Below are positions 1 to 9,964 of a stretch of DNA of 64,000 bases, piece by piece. Both the position numbers and the translations under genes were made by a program. The stretch lies in the NCBI GenBank assembly GCA_900539855.1, contig UQDO01000008.1, forward strand, positions 1 to 64,000, given 5' to 3'. The notes beneath the pieces were generated by a model. It was given only the letters and a program-made list of their open reading frames with translations. It was not told the origin of the DNA and did no database searches. Positions within the stretch are counted from its first letter, which is position 1. Each line of letters starts with the position of its first letter. Origin of the DNA: an uncultured Oscillospiraceae bacterium (GTDB lineage Bacteria > Bacillota > Clostridia > Oscillospirales > Acutalibacteraceae).

Positions 1-226
1 TTCATTTTCTTCTTTTTTTAAAGAAAATGGGTCATATCACTTTACAACGCAGATTATCGCCGGCAAAAAATTTTAAAAACCCCTTTTACAATGCGTTGCA
101 ATGTGTTATTATAAATAGGTTATAAAAAAGTTTGTTTATCCTATAAAAATTAATCTGTTGTTTACAAATAAACCGTTCATAACTGATAAAATTTTTATAA
201 GTAACAACTGTCTGGAGGAAAAACAC

Positions 227-1303
227 ATGATACAGGTCTCGAACCTATCGAAAAAGTACGGTTCACATGTCGCTGTGTCCGACGTCAGCTTTACCGTGAA
301 GGACGGGGAGATACTCGGCTTTCTCGGTCCTAACGGCGCCGGAAAAAGTACGACCATGAACATACTTACAGGATATCTGTCGCCGACCGCGGGCTCGGTC
401 TCGATCGACGGGTACGATATCCTCGAAAATCCGAACGAGGCAAAAATGCGTATAGGATACCTGCCCGAGCATCCGCCGCTTTATCTTGATATGACCGTGA
501 AGGAGTATCTGGGATTTATATACGACCTCAAAAAGGTGCGTTTCCCCAAGGCACCGCATATCGATGAGATCTGCCGCCTTGTTAAGATAGACGATGTTGC
601 CGGCAGACTTATAAAGAACCTTTCAAAGGGATATAAGCAGCGTGTCGGTATAGCACAGGCGCTGGTCGGCAACCCCGACGTGCTCATTCTTGACGAGCCT
701 ACCGTCGGTCTCGACCCAAAGCAGATAATAGAGATACGCTCGCTCATAACCGAGCTGGGCAAGAACCATACCGTTATTTTGAGCTCACACATACTGTCCG
801 AGATACAGGCGGTCTGCGAACGCGTCATAGTTATAAACCACGGCACACTGATAGCCGACGGCACGCCGGACGAGCTGTCAAAAAAGCTGTCGGAGGATCA
901 TTCGCTGTCGGTCCGCGTGGCAGGACCGAAGACCGAGGTCATGAAGCTTCTGTCTACCGTTCCGGGCGTTGTGACCGTTACCTGCACCGGTCTGCATGAG
1001 CAAAGCTCCAACGACTATATTGTCGAGCCTGACGGCAAGACCGATGTGCGTCCCGCGATATTCAAAAGACTTGCCGACCGCAACTGGGCACTGCTCATGA
1101 TGCGTACGAATGAGCTGTCGCTCGAGCAGATATTCTTAAGACTTACCGAAATGTCGGCTGAGGAGCAGAAAAAGCTGTTCGGCAGCGGCGAAAAGGCTGC
1201 GGCTGACAGCACCGGTGCGGCATCGGATGCCGATGCAGAGGGCGACACTGCCGGTACCGCCGGCGGCGAGACCGAAAAGTCAGAGAAAGGGGAGGACGAA
1301 TAA
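227..1303 (+). CDS. ABC transporter ATP-binding protein (GldA-like)
   Basis: ATPase subunit of an ABC-2 type exporter, expected on the cytoplasmic face of the membrane. The N-terminal 230 residues hold a Walker A (GPNGAGKST), the signature region (NLSKGYKQR), Walker B (VLILDEPTVGLDP) and the switch histidine (LSSHIL). The C-terminal part matches the extra domain of GldA/CcmA-type ATPases and ends in a low-complexity Ala/Gly/Glu/Asp tail. I chose the ATG at 227, preceded by GGAGG at 214-218, over an upstream ATG at 158 that has no ribosome-binding site. The stop overlaps the permease start by one base (TAATG), so the two are translationally coupled. The family is certain; the substrate is unknown. 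Confidence 0.93.
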   Translation: MIQVSNLSKKYGSHVAVSDVSFTVKDGEILGFLGPNGAGKSTTMNILTGYLSPTAGSVSIDGYDILENPNEAKMRIGYLPEHPPLYLDMTVKEYLGFIYDLKKVRFPKAPHIDEICRLVKIDDVAGRLIKNLSKGYKQRVGIAQALVGNPDVLILDEPTVGLDPKQIIEIRSLITELGKNHTVILSSHILSEIQAVCERVIVINHGTLIADGTPDELSKKLSEDHSLSVRVAGPKTEVMKLLSTVPGVVTVTCTGLHEQSSNDYIVEPDGKTDVRPAIFKRLADRNWALLMMRTNELSLEQIFLRLTEMSAEEQKKLFGSGEKAAADSTGAASDADAEGDTAGTAGGETEKSEKGEDE

Positions 1304-2007
1304 TGAGAGCCATTTTCAAAAGAGAACTGCGCGCATACTTCACCTCGCCTATAGGTTACATATTTATCGCGGTAATGGCTGCGTTTGAGGGCTCGTTCTT
1401 TGCAAGAATGTTCTCGGCAGGCTACCCAGATATAACCTATGTTTTCAACCAGATGTATATGCTGACCTTTCTGCTGATACCGGTGCTTACCATGCGTACC
1501 ATGAGTGAGGACAGGGCGCACAAGGTCGATCAGGTACTCATAACCTCGCCGGTCAGCCTTACGGGCATTGTCATGGGCAAATTTTTTGCGACGCTGACAA
1601 TATTCCTTTCGGGATACGCCATGACACTTATTTTTCAGATAATAGTTGCCTTCCAGAACGTAACGGTCAACTGGCTCGTGTTCTTAGGCAACATACTCGG
1701 AACCGCGTTCATGGGCAGCGCACTCATAGCGCTCGGCATCTTTATTTCGTCACTTACCGAAAGTCAGATAGCCGCCGCATTCGGCACGTTCACGCTCTGC
1801 CTTGTGATATCTCTGCTCGACTATCTGGCATCGCTCGTGAACCTGAAATTCGTGACCGCTATAGTCACATGGATATCGTTTGTCGGCAGATACAACACCT
1901 TTGTGCAGGGAATAATCGATTATTCGAACGTTATATTCTTCGTCGGCTTTGCCGCGATATTCTTGTTCCTTACGGTGCGCGTGCTTGATAAGCGCCGTTA
2001 TTCGTGA
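1303..2007 (+). CDS. ABC-2 type transporter permease (GldF-like)
   Basis: A 234-residue integral membrane protein with about six hydrophobic segments. It begins MRAIFKRELRAYFTSPIGYI, typical of ABC-2 permeases paired with GldA-like ATPases: a cytoplasmic amphipathic start with a Tyr-Phe-x-Ser-Pro motif before the first membrane span. It overlaps the ATPase gene by one base and is followed 17 bases later by the GldG-like gene, so the three form one exporter operon. It would form the membrane channel. In Bacteroidetes relatives serve gliding motility; in Firmicutes the role is not established, so only the family name is safe. Confidence 0.9.
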   Translation: MRAIFKRELRAYFTSPIGYIFIAVMAAFEGSFFARMFSAGYPDITYVFNQMYMLTFLLIPVLTMRTMSEDRAHKVDQVLITSPVSLTGIVMGKFFATLTIFLSGYAMTLIFQIIVAFQNVTVNWLVFLGNILGTAFMGSALIALGIFISSLTESQIAAAFGTFTLCLVISLLDYLASLVNLKFVTAIVTWISFVGRYNTFVQGIIDYSNVIFFVGFAAIFLFLTVRVLDKRRYS

Positions 2008-2024
2008 TAGGGAGGCGCCAAGCT

Positions 2025-3713
2025 ATGAATGAAAAAAATAACAAGACCGGAAAGGTCAAAAATACCGTCGCTTTAAAACGCGGCATATATTCGATAATCC
2101 TGTCGGTGCTGTTTATCGTTGGCGTCGTGCTCATAACCGCGCTTGCCACTGCGCTTTCGGCGCGTTATCCGCTTGAGCTTGACCTGACCGCCAACAAGGA
2201 ACACACCATGTCGTCGGACAACGTAAAGTATATAAAAAGCGTCAATAAAAAGGTTGACATTTACGTCTGCCTTACCGAGGACGAGTACAACTGCACGAGC
2301 GACACGGGCTACACCCTCGCGTATTACGCGGCGAACACCGACTTTGTAGATGCTTCGGGCGTAAACACTTCGTATTATGTGCAGACCATTGAGATGCTTA
2401 AAAAATACGCTCAGTATAATGACAATATAACCGTGACCTTCCTTGATATGTCACAGCCCAGTGCCAAGGAGGTTACCGACCGCTTTACAGACTATAAGAC
2501 CACCTACGGAGATATACTGGTGGAAAGCACCTTCGCAGTCGGCGGCGAGAACGTCACAAGACGCACTGCCGTGCTGTATAAGGACGTCTATACCCTCAAA
2601 GCAGGTGATACAAACACCGAAAACTACCGTCAGTATGCGGCAATGGGTGTCAACTATGCGCTTTACGGACAGGGCATAGGCTACATGATAACCGAAAATA
2701 AAGTAGAGCAGGCGATATCGGCTGCCATTTACAAGGTCACGTCCGAAACCACGCCGGTGTTCCTTGTGCCCTCGACCTACTGCAATGTTGACAGCATAAA
2801 GGGCGCGCTCGAAGGAACACTCAAGTCAAACAACTTTGACATCGTGTACAAAGACGGCATGCTGTCGACCTTGCTTACTTCCGATTCTTATGATGCCTAC
2901 ACCGGCATCATACTTTCCGACTGCACCTCTGATATAACCGGTGCGGACCGTACCGCGATCGAAAGCTTCCTTGACAACGGCGGCAACAAGGGCAAGTCGC
3001 TGCTGTATTTTGCCGGTACCGGAACGTACAAACTCACAAATATCTGCGCCCTTCTCGGAGACTGGGGCATAGGTTTTGATTCCGGCATACTTTACGAGAC
3101 CAATAATAGTATGTATATAGCAAAAGATCCGACCAGCTTCTATTACAGAAGCCTTGAGACCGACTATACCAAGACCGCAGATTCGCTGTCAAACATCTGC
3201 TTTACCGCAGCAAACAGCGTACCTATGCGTCAGCTGTACGAGAACAGCTCGACCGCGACCTATGTGCGTGAGACCACCGTCGCCATGCGTACCGCAAGCG
3301 GCACGGTAGTTGTTATGCCGGCAGGAGAAAGCAAGGATACATGGAAGCCGGAGTCCGACACCGACAAAGACGCGTACCCCACCGTCATAGTGTCGGAGGA
3401 TCAGGCTACGGTCGAATCAAACTTCGTGTTCAGCGGCGTTGCAGCCTTTGCATCGGCTGATTTCATATCGTCCGACTGGTCGCAGTATACAAGCGTCGCC
3501 AACCTCAACGCGACGCTTGACATAACCAACTATCTGACCGGCAGCACCGACAATCCCTTCAATTTTGTCGCCAAAAAGCTCACCAATGAAGACTTCCGGG
3601 TCAATGTCACCGAGTCAAAGACACTTGCGATAAGGATAATATTCATGGCGGTCGTGCCGATCATCATAGTAGCTGTCGGCATAACCGTCTGGATCAGGAG
3701 AAAGACCAAATGA
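2025..3713 (+). CDS. GldG-like ABC transporter auxiliary protein
   Basis: A 562-residue protein with one N-terminal membrane span (about residues 24-48), a large extracytoplasmic domain of the ABC_transp_aux type (with the family's LDLTANKEHTMS stretch just after the span) and a C-terminal span (about 538-556) followed by Arg/Lys. The ATG at 2025 is preceded by GGGAGG at 2010-2015; an upstream in-frame ATG at 2004 lies inside the permease gene and has no ribosome-binding site. The gene is third in the exporter operon and its stop overlaps the next start (ATGA). The likely role is the extracellular partner of the GldA/GldF-like transporter; the substrate cannot be inferred. Confidence 0.85.
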   Translation: MNEKNNKTGKVKNTVALKRGIYSIILSVLFIVGVVLITALATALSARYPLELDLTANKEHTMSSDNVKYIKSVNKKVDIYVCLTEDEYNCTSDTGYTLAYYAANTDFVDASGVNTSYYVQTIEMLKKYAQYNDNITVTFLDMSQPSAKEVTDRFTDYKTTYGDILVESTFAVGGENVTRRTAVLYKDVYTLKAGDTNTENYRQYAAMGVNYALYGQGIGYMITENKVEQAISAAIYKVTSETTPVFLVPSTYCNVDSIKGALEGTLKSNNFDIVYKDGMLSTLLTSDSYDAYTGIILSDCTSDITGADRTAIESFLDNGGNKGKSLLYFAGTGTYKLTNICALLGDWGIGFDSGILYETNNSMYIAKDPTSFYYRSLETDYTKTADSLSNICFTAANSVPMRQLYENSSTATYVRETTVAMRTASGTVVVMPAGESKDTWKPESDTDKDAYPTVIVSEDQATVESNFVFSGVAAFASADFISSDWSQYTSVANLNATLDITNYLTGSTDNPFNFVAKKLTNEDFRVNVTESKTLAIRIIFMAVVPIIIVAVGITVWIRRKTK

Positions 3714-5518
3714 GCGAATTTGAAACTCATAACACGCCCGAAAATGAAGATGCGAAGCCGCTTGCCGGCGAAGTGAAAGAAAATACAGGGACAAACGGAG
3801 AGGGCACGGCGGAAAACGCCGGGCAGCCGCAGTCCACGATTTTCGTAAAGCACGAGTATAACACCAAAAAGCCGGCGCGAAACGGTGGCAGACGGCGTGT
3901 GCTTGTCTGTGTTCTGTCGGTAGTGCTGTGCATTGCAATAGCTGCATCGGTCGTTTTGGTGGTCAATCTCATACCCAACCCGAACGACGCAGCGAGCAGC
4001 ACGCCGTCGTCGGCAGGCAGTCTGTCCTTTTCCATACTTTCGGCGGATGATATAATAAAGTCGTCCTTTGTCGATGTAGACGGACAGAGCGTTGAGGTCG
4101 AGTCAAATGTTTCGGGCGTCGGGATGTACAATTATTACGGCGAGTATTCTCTGCTGCCTTATTATGAAAAGGCGGAGCCGAAGGACGAGACGGATACTTC
4201 GTCCGACGCGTCTTCAGCTTCGTCGAGCGGGTCGGAAAAGACCTATCTTTACGACACCAAATGGTACATAAACGGCATTTCGCCCGAGCTTACGCTGACC
4301 AAAACGATAGCAAGGCACATAAGGACCTGCCTGAATCTTTCGGCGACCAAAAAAATGGAAAACACCTTTAATTCGGTAGGGGAATATCACGCATATTACG
4401 GGATAGACGATCCTACAAGGGTGTTCAGCGTGGAATTCAACGACGGCACTAAAACGCTTGAAATAAGGGTCGGCAAACAGATAGCCACCGGCGACGGAAA
4501 CTATCTTACCGTAAGCGGCGACGATACCGTTTATATAGTCAGCTCCGATTATATTTCGAATTACGACTATCTGCCGGTCAATTTTGCCGACAAGACGATG
4601 GTGGAAAAGATCGGAAAAACCGATGATAACGCTTCGTACTTCGGAAATAACGACAAGCTGGCGAGGTTCGACTACATAAAGCTGTCGGGCAGCGCGGTGG
4701 GCGACAGGGAAATAGTGTTCAACATGAGCACCGGCTCGTCTGCCGACTATATGCCGTATATGATGACGGTGCCCTATCGCCGTCCGGCAAGCGAGAGCTT
4801 TATTGAGAATATACTGAACTTTGCGTCGGCAGGGCTTGATGCCGATACGCTCTACAGCTTCAACTGTACCGACGAGAATTTCAAGGCGTGCGGCTTTGAT
4901 AGGCCTAACTGCGTCATTGAACTCAAGGCAGGGGATTATCACTTTAAGCTGACGGTCGGCTCGCTTATGGGCGATGGCAGCAATGCGCTGTCGGTGCTTG
5001 TTGACGGCAAAAAGCAGATATTCAGTCTTTCGACCAAAATGCTTGATTTTGTGACGCCCGACATTACAAAGATGTTCAACCAGAACTTTATAATGGAGGA
5101 CATTTATAAGCTGAGCGACGTCACCCTTGCGGACGCCACCGGCAGCTATACCTTCCATTTAAAGCACACTCCGCAGAGCGGAAACGAGACGGCGTATGAC
5201 ACGGTCGTGACCTTGAACGGCAGCGAGACCGATACAAAGTCCTTTAAAATGCTTTATCAGCGCGTGCTCATGCTGTCGCTTCTGTCGTTTACGACCGAGG
5301 CTGAAAAAACCGAGCCGGTGCTGACCGTAAAAATGAAGGCGATAGCGGACGGAAGTGAAAAGCTGATCGAGTTTACCGAAAGCCCCAACGATATCTACCA
5401 CTATATCGCGTGGGTGAACGGCGTGCCGCTCGGCGAGGTCCTAAAATCCAGCGTTGCGGATGTTGTTACAAATCTTGATATATATGTAAAGGGCGGCGAA
5501 GTACCGTCGGCATGGTAA
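3710..5518 (+). CDS. DUF4340 domain-containing membrane protein
   Basis: A 602-residue protein. Residues 1-62 are charged and cytoplasmic, 63-86 form one membrane span, and the rest is an extracytoplasmic region rich in beta-strand-like segments with several DUF4340-like repeats (for example YGIDDPTRVFSVEF and CGFDRPNCVIELK, which share the G-[IF]-D-x-P-x pattern). A Ser-rich linker lies near residues 160-178. It overlaps the GldG-like gene by four bases and closes the operon; a strong terminator follows. DUF4340 proteins regularly sit beside GldG-like genes, so it is probably a component of the same exporter. Its biochemical function is unknown. Confidence 0.8.
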   Translation: MSEFETHNTPENEDAKPLAGEVKENTGTNGEGTAENAGQPQSTIFVKHEYNTKKPARNGGRRRVLVCVLSVVLCIAIAASVVLVVNLIPNPNDAASSTPSSAGSLSFSILSADDIIKSSFVDVDGQSVEVESNVSGVGMYNYYGEYSLLPYYEKAEPKDETDTSSDASSASSSGSEKTYLYDTKWYINGISPELTLTKTIARHIRTCLNLSATKKMENTFNSVGEYHAYYGIDDPTRVFSVEFNDGTKTLEIRVGKQIATGDGNYLTVSGDDTVYIVSSDYISNYDYLPVNFADKTMVEKIGKTDDNASYFGNNDKLARFDYIKLSGSAVGDREIVFNMSTGSSADYMPYMMTVPYRRPASESFIENILNFASAGLDADTLYSFNCTDENFKACGFDRPNCVIELKAGDYHFKLTVGSLMGDGSNALSVLVDGKKQIFSLSTKMLDFVTPDITKMFNQNFIMEDIYKLSDVTLADATGSYTFHLKHTPQSGNETAYDTVVTLNGSETDTKSFKMLYQRVLMLSLLSFTTEAEKTEPVLTVKMKAIADGSEKLIEFTESPNDIYHYIAWVNGVPLGEVLKSSVADVVTNLDIYVKGGEVPSAW

Positions 5519-5523
5519 ACTAA

Positions 5524-5559
5524 AAAAGCGTTCCGGCAAAAATCTGCCGGAACGCTTTT
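5524..5559 (+). terminator. Rho-independent terminator of the Gld-like operon
   Basis: Perfect 15-bp stem AAAAGCGTTCCGGCA with its complement, six-base loop, starting six bases after the DUF4340 stop and ending in a T-rich tail. Confidence 0.9.
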
Positions 5560-5668
5560 GCATATTAAAAAAAACTCATGCAAAAACCTGCGCCGTTGCC
5601 GCTTTGCACCTATTGACTTTTGCTGTTTGCAGTGCTAAAATTTAAAAAATGTACCTGGAGGAATTTTT

Positions 5669-6694
5669 ATGCCTAAAAAGGATATAGACTGGGGCTCAAT
5701 AGGCTTCGGCTACATAAAAACGGATAAAAGATTTGTCGCAAATTATAAGGACGGAAAGTGGGACGACGGGGCACTCATAGACGACGAAAATATCGTAATG
5801 AACGAGTGCGCCTGTGTGCTTCAGTACGCACAGACCTGCTTTGAGGGACTTAAGGCATATACCACCGAGGACGGGCACATTGTCTGCTTCAGACCGGATC
5901 TCAATGCCAAACGTATGGCTGACTCCGCGCGTTATCTCGAAATGGCGGTGTATCCGGAGGAAAAGTTTGTCGAAGCGGTTGAAAAGACGGTCGCCGCAAA
6001 CGCCGATTGGGTGCCGCCCTACGGCTCGGGTGCTTCGCTGTATCTGCGCCCTTATATGTTCGGTATCAATCCGGTCATCGGCGTAAAGCCGGCAAGCGAA
6101 TTCCAGTTCCGTATATTCGCAACACCGGTCGGTCCGTACTTTAAGGGCGGTGTAAAACCGCTTACCTTGCGTATAAGCGACTTTGACCGTGCCGCTCCTC
6201 ATGGAACCGGTCACATAAAGGCAGGACTGAACTATGCGATGAGCCTGCATGCTATAGTTGACGCTCATGAGCAGGGGTACGACGAAAACGTATATCTTGA
6301 TCCGGGCAGCCGTACATTTATAGAGGAGACCGGCGGCGCGAACATCATATTCATAACCCGTGACGGCAAGGTTGTAACACCTAAATCATCATCGATACTC
6401 CCGTCCATAACGCGCCGTTCGCTGCTTGTTGTGGCTAAGGACTATCTGGGGCTTGAGGTCGAGGAAAGACCTGTCCGCCTTGACGAGATCGGCGAGTTTT
6501 CAGAGTGCGGACTGTGCGGCACCGCAGCCGTTATTTCTCCGGTCGGCCGCATAATAGACCATGGCAAGGAAATCCGCTTCCCGTCGGGCACCGAGCAGAT
6601 GGGTGCGGTCACAAAGAAGCTGTATGATACCCTGACCGGTATCCAGATGGGACGCATACCGGCACCCGAGGGCTGGATAAAGGTCATCTGCTGA
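5669..6694 (+). CDS. ilvE: Branched-chain amino acid aminotransferase
   Basis: PLP-dependent class IV aminotransferase of 341 residues that interconverts Leu, Ile and Val with their 2-oxo acids using glutamate/2-oxoglutarate in the cytoplasm. The fold-type IV lysine is in GHIKAGLNYA, the family motif EETGGANIIF follows, and the C-terminal GTAAVISPVGRI region is typical of the long IlvE subfamily. The ATG at 5669 is preceded by TGGAGGA. It stands alone between a terminator and ppa; no other ilv or leu gene is nearby, so it may act in both synthesis and degradation. Confidence 0.95.
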   Translation: MPKKDIDWGSIGFGYIKTDKRFVANYKDGKWDDGALIDDENIVMNECACVLQYAQTCFEGLKAYTTEDGHIVCFRPDLNAKRMADSARYLEMAVYPEEKFVEAVEKTVAANADWVPPYGSGASLYLRPYMFGINPVIGVKPASEFQFRIFATPVGPYFKGGVKPLTLRISDFDRAAPHGTGHIKAGLNYAMSLHAIVDAHEQGYDENVYLDPGSRTFIEETGGANIIFITRDGKVVTPKSSSILPSITRRSLLVVAKDYLGLEVEERPVRLDEIGEFSECGLCGTAAVISPVGRIIDHGKEIRFPSGTEQMGAVTKKLYDTLTGIQMGRIPAPEGWIKVIC

Positions 6695-6720
6695 AATCTC
6701 ACCGGAAGGCGGTTTTATTA

Positions 6721-7251
6721 GTGAATATATGGCACGATATAAGCCCTAAAAGGATCACAGCCGGCGATTTTATGGCTGTCATTGAGATCGAAAAGGGCAG
6801 CAAATGCAAGTATGAGCTTGACAAGGAGACCGGAGTGCTGCGGCTTGACAGAATACTGTACACCTCAACGCATTACCCGGCAAACTACGGCTTTATACCG
6901 CGCACTTATGCCGACGATCTTGACCCGCTTGATGTCCTGGTGCTGTGTTCGGAAAGCCTTTACCCCATGACCACCGTCCGCTGCTACCCGATAGGCGTAA
7001 TATCGATGATAGACAACGGCAGGTATGACGAGAAGATAATCGCCATCCCGTTCAATGATCCGACCTATAATTCATACACCGATATTTCGCAGATACCAAG
7101 TCATATTTTTGAGGAAATGTCCCATTTCTTCAGGGTATATAAGGAGCTTGAGGGAAAGGAAACGGCTGTAAACGAGGTCAAAAACGCCGACGAGGCGAGG
7201 GCTGTTATTCAGAAAGCGATAGACAGCTATGTTGACAATTACTGCAAATAA
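6721..7251 (+). CDS. ppa: Inorganic pyrophosphatase, family I
   Basis: Hydrolyses pyrophosphate to phosphate in the cytoplasm and so pulls biosynthetic reactions forward. The 176 residues include the substrate-binding region IEKGSKCKYELDKETG, the YPANYGFIPRT stretch, and the metal-binding signature DDLDPLDVLVL with its three aspartates. The start is a GTG at 6721, supported by the family N-terminus (NIWHDISP) beginning directly at that codon; an AGGCGG sequence lies about ten bases upstream. It starts 26 bases after ilvE and a strong terminator follows, so the two genes are probably one transcript. Confidence 0.95.
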   Translation: MNIWHDISPKRITAGDFMAVIEIEKGSKCKYELDKETGVLRLDRILYTSTHYPANYGFIPRTYADDLDPLDVLVLCSESLYPMTTVRCYPIGVISMIDNGRYDEKIIAIPFNDPTYNSYTDISQIPSHIFEEMSHFFRVYKELEGKETAVNEVKNADEARAVIQKAIDSYVDNYCK

Positions 7252-7264
7252 CCGATAAAAAATC

Positions 7265-7300
7265 CCGGCGGAAACATTTTTGGTTTCCGCCGGTTTTTTT
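7265..7300 (+). terminator. Terminator after ppa
   Basis: Perfect 11-bp stem CCGGCGGAAAC with its complement, seven-base loop, and a run of seven T. Confidence 0.93.
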
Positions 7301-7339
7301 ATAACCGATCTTTAATTCAGCAATCTTTCGGTAGCATTA

Positions 7340-8464
7340 TTATTTATACGAGCTTGCCCTTGCGTCGTCAAACTTTACGTCTCCAAGGTATTTCACCGGG
7401 TCAAGACCAACATAGCGTGACATGTCGAACATTTCGGCAACCGTGTTGATGTTGACCGCTATACCGTTTTCGCGCCTGTCTTTTTCTGCAAAGACCTCTT
7501 TTTCTCCGTGGGTGTATATTCTTGTCTCGCCCTCCTTTTTGGGCGACTCACGAAGCTCTTTGAGGAATACCGAAAGGTGCTCCTTTATAGCCGCAGCGTC
7601 GCCGAACACGGCAGGATCGATGGCTAAGAAGCCGTGGCAGGTACCGCCCTTGCCGTCGGTATGGGTGTGGTTCGAAGTGAGACCCATAGACAGTATAGAT
7701 GTGAATATCTCACAGAACATGCCGTAGCCGTAGCCCTTGTGGCTGCCTGTCTGCTCGGTCTCGCCGCCGAGCGGCATGATTCCGCCGCCTTTTTTGGCAA
7801 CGATGTTTTTCAGAACGTCGGCGGCATCGGTAGTGCCCTTGCCGTCCTTGTCAAGCGCCCAGCCCTGTGGCAGCGGCTTGCCGAGCTTGTTGTATATTTC
7901 AAGCTTTCCGCGCGTTACGACGGTGGTCGATGCGTCAAAGAAGAAATCATACGGTTCGGCAGGCATCGCAACTGCGATAGGATTGCTGCCCAGCATCGCC
8001 TTTCTTCCGAAGGTCGGCACCATTATAGCCTCGCTGTTGGTCATAGCCATTCCGAGCAGCCCTGCGTCGCAAGCCATTTTTGCGTAGTAGCCGGCAATAC
8101 CGAAGTGGTTCGAATTGCGTACCGTGACCACAGCCATTCCGACCTTTTTTGCCTTTTCAATGGCTATCTCCATAGCCTTGTGTGAGATAAGCTGACCCAT
8201 GCCGTCGTGACCGTCAATAACGGCTGATACCGGGGTTTCAAAAACTATCTCAGGCTTTGCATCGACCTTGATCAGTCCCTTTTCGATACCCTTGTGGTAG
8301 CGCGCAAGTCTCTGCATGCCGTGCGACTCAATACCGAAAAGATCGGACATAAGAAGCACGTCGGTGATTATTCCGCTTTCATCCGGCGTAAAGCCGAAAT
8401 GGCAGAAACAGTCCTCACAGAAGGTCTTCAGCTGTTCATAGGAATACTTGATATACTCGCTCAT
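7340..8464 (-). CDS. Ldh family NAD(P)-dependent oxidoreductase (malate/L-lactate dehydrogenase type)
   Basis: A 374-residue member of the Ldh_2 family, which is unrelated to classical lactate dehydrogenase and reduces 2-oxo acids such as pyruvate, oxaloacetate, oxamate-type or diketogulonate substrates. Visible family marks are DLFGIESHGMQRL near the N-terminus, the VRNSNHFGIAGYYA segment with a conserved histidine, and GSNPIAVAMPA. I chose the ATG at 8464: AAAGG ends 11 bases before it, whereas the upstream GTG at 8476 overlaps that same ribosome-binding site. The gene is monocistronic and convergent with ppa. The exact substrate cannot be told from sequence. Confidence 0.88.
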   Translation of the reverse strand: MSEYIKYSYEQLKTFCEDCFCHFGFTPDESGIITDVLLMSDLFGIESHGMQRLARYHKGIEKGLIKVDAKPEIVFETPVSAVIDGHDGMGQLISHKAMEIAIEKAKKVGMAVVTVRNSNHFGIAGYYAKMACDAGLLGMAMTNSEAIMVPTFGRKAMLGSNPIAVAMPAEPYDFFFDASTTVVTRGKLEIYNKLGKPLPQGWALDKDGKGTTDAADVLKNIVAKKGGGIMPLGGETEQTGSHKGYGYGMFCEIFTSILSMGLTSNHTHTDGKGGTCHGFLAIDPAVFGDAAAIKEHLSVFLKELRESPKKEGETRIYTHGEKEVFAEKDRRENGIAVNINTVAEMFDMSRYVGLDPVKYLGDVKFDDARASSYK

Positions 8465-8555
8465 TTTTTCAAACACCTTTCATTATAAATGCGGCAGCGC
8501 CGCAAAATTTCCTCAAATCTAATTACGCCGATGTTAAAAGAGCCGTCTGTTGACC

Positions 8556-9712
8556 TTATGATATGCAATGATCAACGGCCTTATGCTTTTTTATTTCATA
8601 CATTTCTTTATCCGCCCGGGCGATAATGTCTTTTATGCTGTCAGACTGAGTACATTCGGTGCAGCCGATGCTCAGAGTCACCTTATGTTCTCCTCCGGCA
8701 GTGATATCATTATCGTGAAGACACTCAATAAATCTGGCGCATATATCGTCACTCATTGTCTTTTTCAATGTGAATATTACGGCAAACTCGTCACCGCCGT
8801 ACCTTCCGACACAACTGTCAGTGCCGGTCGTATGCCTGGTCAGAAGCAAGGCAATATCCGTAAGAACCCTGTCGCCTTCAACGTGACCGTAGCTGTCGTT
8901 TATCCGCTTGAATTTATCCACATCTATAAAAAGAAAATAGAGCTTTTCGTCCGGCTTTATATTTTGCAGCCTGTATAAAAGCTGCTGCAGAAGCTTTTTG
9001 CGGTTTGAGATCCCGGTCAGCGGATCGAGAGAAATAAGACTCTCAATAATATTTATATAGGCAAGCAGGAATGATATCACTATTCCCACCGAAAGCACCG
9101 GAACATCCTGAAAAATGATTTGTATAACACCGCCTATGAGCGGTGCGACCATAAATGACGCAAGGGTCAGGAAGTCAAGACGGTGATCATAGTTTTCTTT
9201 TTTGAATATCGCCGTCAGACACCTTAAAGACGAAACACAGAAGTAACAGTAGGACAGTATCTGCTGAAGGTAAAAAAGGCTGCCGCGGTGATAATTGCCG
9301 GCTGCGTCAAAAAAAACAGACATCCGTTGAAATAGGACGCTATCAACAGTGTCACAAGCACTGCCAGCGGCACAAGAAGCAGTGTCAGGATTGATTTGCT
9401 TTTCAGAATGCTTTTATTTATTCTCGATTCGGTGAAGATAAGCCAGCAGTACGATGACAGTCCGAAAGAGACAAAATAGAGAAAATCAATACACCACATC
9501 AAAGTGGCGTTTACAGGCCACTGACACCTGAGATTCAAGTTCCACAAAAAATCGAAACCGTTTGCGGCGGCTGCAAACCAGACCGAGGCTCTGAACAGCC
9601 TCACTCTCGCCGAATGTCCGAAGCCGGAGACCGCCGATTTGATCGCAATTACGATCATGATCACCATACACAGAATATTTATTTCGGAATACAGCACGGT
9701 AACAGTATCCAC
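8556..9712 (-). pseudogene. Membrane-bound GGDEF diguanylate cyclase, frameshifted
   Basis: The reading frame from a GTG at 9712 (AGGAGG six bases upstream) encodes about five hydrophobic segments, then shifts frame at a run of eight T on the coding strand (plus-strand A run 9309-9316). It resumes in the other frame with FDAAGNYHRG, a last membrane segment, and a full GGDEF domain (GRYGGDEFAVIF). Adding one T would restore a single protein of about 385 residues. The upstream RxxD inhibitory site is absent (TGTD). If intact it would make cyclic di-GMP at the membrane. The break could be a real mutation, slippage-based switching or a sequencing error. Confidence 0.75.
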
Positions 9713-9964
9713 ACGATTCCTCCTTTTTTGTAGACAAAGTGGCAAAAAAGCAGAGACCCGCCCTTTAAAAACAAAACTATACCAATTATCATTTTACACT
9801 TTTTTACATCGTTCTGTCAACAGTTTAACGGCAAAAACACAGTGCAATATTATTTTATTCGCGGTATTTAAAAGAAATCGGTCTGTCAGCCCTTGAAATC
9901 GGGCACAATTTTTTGTAAAATTAGAATTATGAAGGACCGCTTCGGTCAGACGGGAGACAAAGAA

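Noticed and set aside
4214..5158. Long open frame on the minus strand inside the DUF4340 gene
   Set aside because: It is antisense to a well-supported gene, has no ribosome-binding site and no family resemblance.
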